The notes under the pieces were generated by a model, which did not search any database, had not been told where the DNA came from, and worked only from the letters and a program-made list of their open reading frames with translations. Below, one piece after another: positions 5,025-5,507 of a stretch of DNA of 5,507 nt. Origin of the DNA: Clostridia bacterium. GTDB lineage: Bacteria; Bacillota; Clostridia; Christensenellales; Borkfalkiaceae. Within the stretch, counting starts at the first letter, position 1; each line of letters begins with the position of its first letter. A program made the position numbers and the translations under genes. The DNA is taken from positions 1 through 5,507 of the forward strand of contig JAFVOV010000002.1 of the NCBI GenBank assembly GCA_017505675.1. The letters are read 5' to 3'.

Positions 5025-5507
5025 ATTTTTTTGTAAAAATAAATTCTTCACCGTCAGAATCAATTACTATAGACGAGTTTGCGCTTAAACTTCCGCGTAA
5101 AATTTCTTCACTCAATCTATCTTCAATATTGCGTTGAATTACGCGTTTTAACGGTCTTGCGCCGTAATTATCGTCATAGCCCTTTTCGGTAATTAAATCC
5201 ATTGCCGCAGGGGTAATTTCCATCTTAACGTCCATAACGGCAAGCCTTCTTCTTAAACTTGACAAAAGTATTTCCGCAATTTTAGCAGTATCTTCTTTGC
5301 CAAGTTTATGGAATACCATAATATCGTCAATTCTGTTTAAGAATTCTGGGCGGAATTTAGATTTTAACGCTTCCATATAACGGTCACACATATTGTCGTA
5401 TTCCGCTTGCTTGCTACCGATAAAGCCAAGAGTCGTTTTTTGCCCCGCTTCGGTTGCCCCAACGTTTGAAGTCATAATAATTATGCAATTTTTAAAACTT
5501 ACAACTC
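5023..5507 (-). CDS. clpC: ATP-dependent Clp protease ATPase subunit ClpC, C-terminal part
   Basis: The frame is open through the right edge. The visible 160 residues are the end of the second AAA+ module and the C-terminal D2-small domain of a Hsp100 unfoldase. Such a protein feeds substrates to ClpP or remodels aggregates in the cytoplasm. Seen, counting from the first complete codon: VVSFKNCIIIMTSNVGA (1-17) with the sensor-1 region TSN, FRPEFLNRID at 51-60 carrying the arginine finger, GYDDNYGARPLKR at 109-121 with the sensor-2 arginine, and DRLSEEILRG at 129-138. LGF after TSNVGA, FHKL, and IEDRLSEEIL fit ClpC better than ClpB or ClpE, but the N-terminal and middle domains that would settle this lie outside the window. 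The internal ATG at 5475 is not the start. hpf follows 69 nt downstream on the same strand. Confidence 0.92.
   Translation of the reverse strand, partial: VVSFKNCIIIMTSNVGATEAGQKTTLGFIGSKQAEYDNMCDRYMEALKSKFRPEFLNRIDDIMVFHKLGKEDTAKIAEILLSSLRRRLAVMDVKMEITPAAMDLITEKGYDDNYGARPLKRVIQRNIEDRLSEEILRGSLSANSSIVIDSDGEEFIFTKK

Noticed and set aside
5473..5475. ATG as the start of a short Clp-like gene
   Set aside because: The same frame continues upstream to the window edge with VVSFKNCIII, the expected sequence before MTSNVGA in ClpC, so this methionine is internal.
1..5507. CRISPR array, transposon, tRNA or toxin-antitoxin system
   Set aside because: I saw no direct repeats with spacers, terminal inverted repeats, cloverleaf sequence or small paired genes. 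All long frames belong to conserved housekeeping-type genes.

Overview
The window reads as a stretch of core chromosome from a low-GC, probably anaerobic Bacillota, most likely an uncultured member of the Clostridia. The evidence is AT-rich DNA with A/T-ending codons, SpoVG, a long-form HPF, a ClpC-type ATPase, a clostridial-looking MurC and a cysteine-rich LDH/MDH-family enzyme. I see no mobile element, CRISPR array, tRNA or rRNA.

Layout, left to right. (1) Positions 1-473, minus strand: the N-terminal 157 codons of an ion-transporter-superfamily permease (ArsB/NhaD/SLC13 type), cut by the left edge. (2) Positions 487-622, minus strand: a yybP-ykoY (manganese-sensing) riboswitch with a complete transcription-attenuation platform in front of the permease. 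(3) Positions 636-1601, minus strand: an LDH/MDH-family 2-hydroxyacid dehydrogenase with its own promoter. (4) Positions 1694-3058, minus strand: murC. (5) Positions 3059-3193: divergent AT-rich promoter region. (6) Positions 3194-3466, plus strand: spoVG with a near-consensus promoter and a strong terminator. (7) Positions 3467-3621: intergenic region between convergent genes with two intrinsic terminators. (8) Positions 3622-5507, minus strand: 3' part of clpC, then hpf, then a xylose-isomerase-like TIM-barrel gene translationally coupled to hpf.

Working together: clpC (protein quality control) and hpf (ribosome hibernation) are both stress or stationary-phase functions. The TIM-barrel gene 6 nt behind hpf has no Shine-Dalgarno of its own and probably depends on hpf translation. 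murC (cell-wall precursor synthesis) and spoVG (regulator linked to septation and cell envelope) diverge from a shared region. ldh has no terminator of its own before the riboswitch, so its transcript probably ends at, or reads through, the manganese-controlled attenuator into the permease gene.

The most interesting element is the manganese riboswitch driving a permease outside the usual set of manganese exporters. Second is the dehydrogenase, which has arginine instead of glutamine at the classical lactate/malate specificity position.
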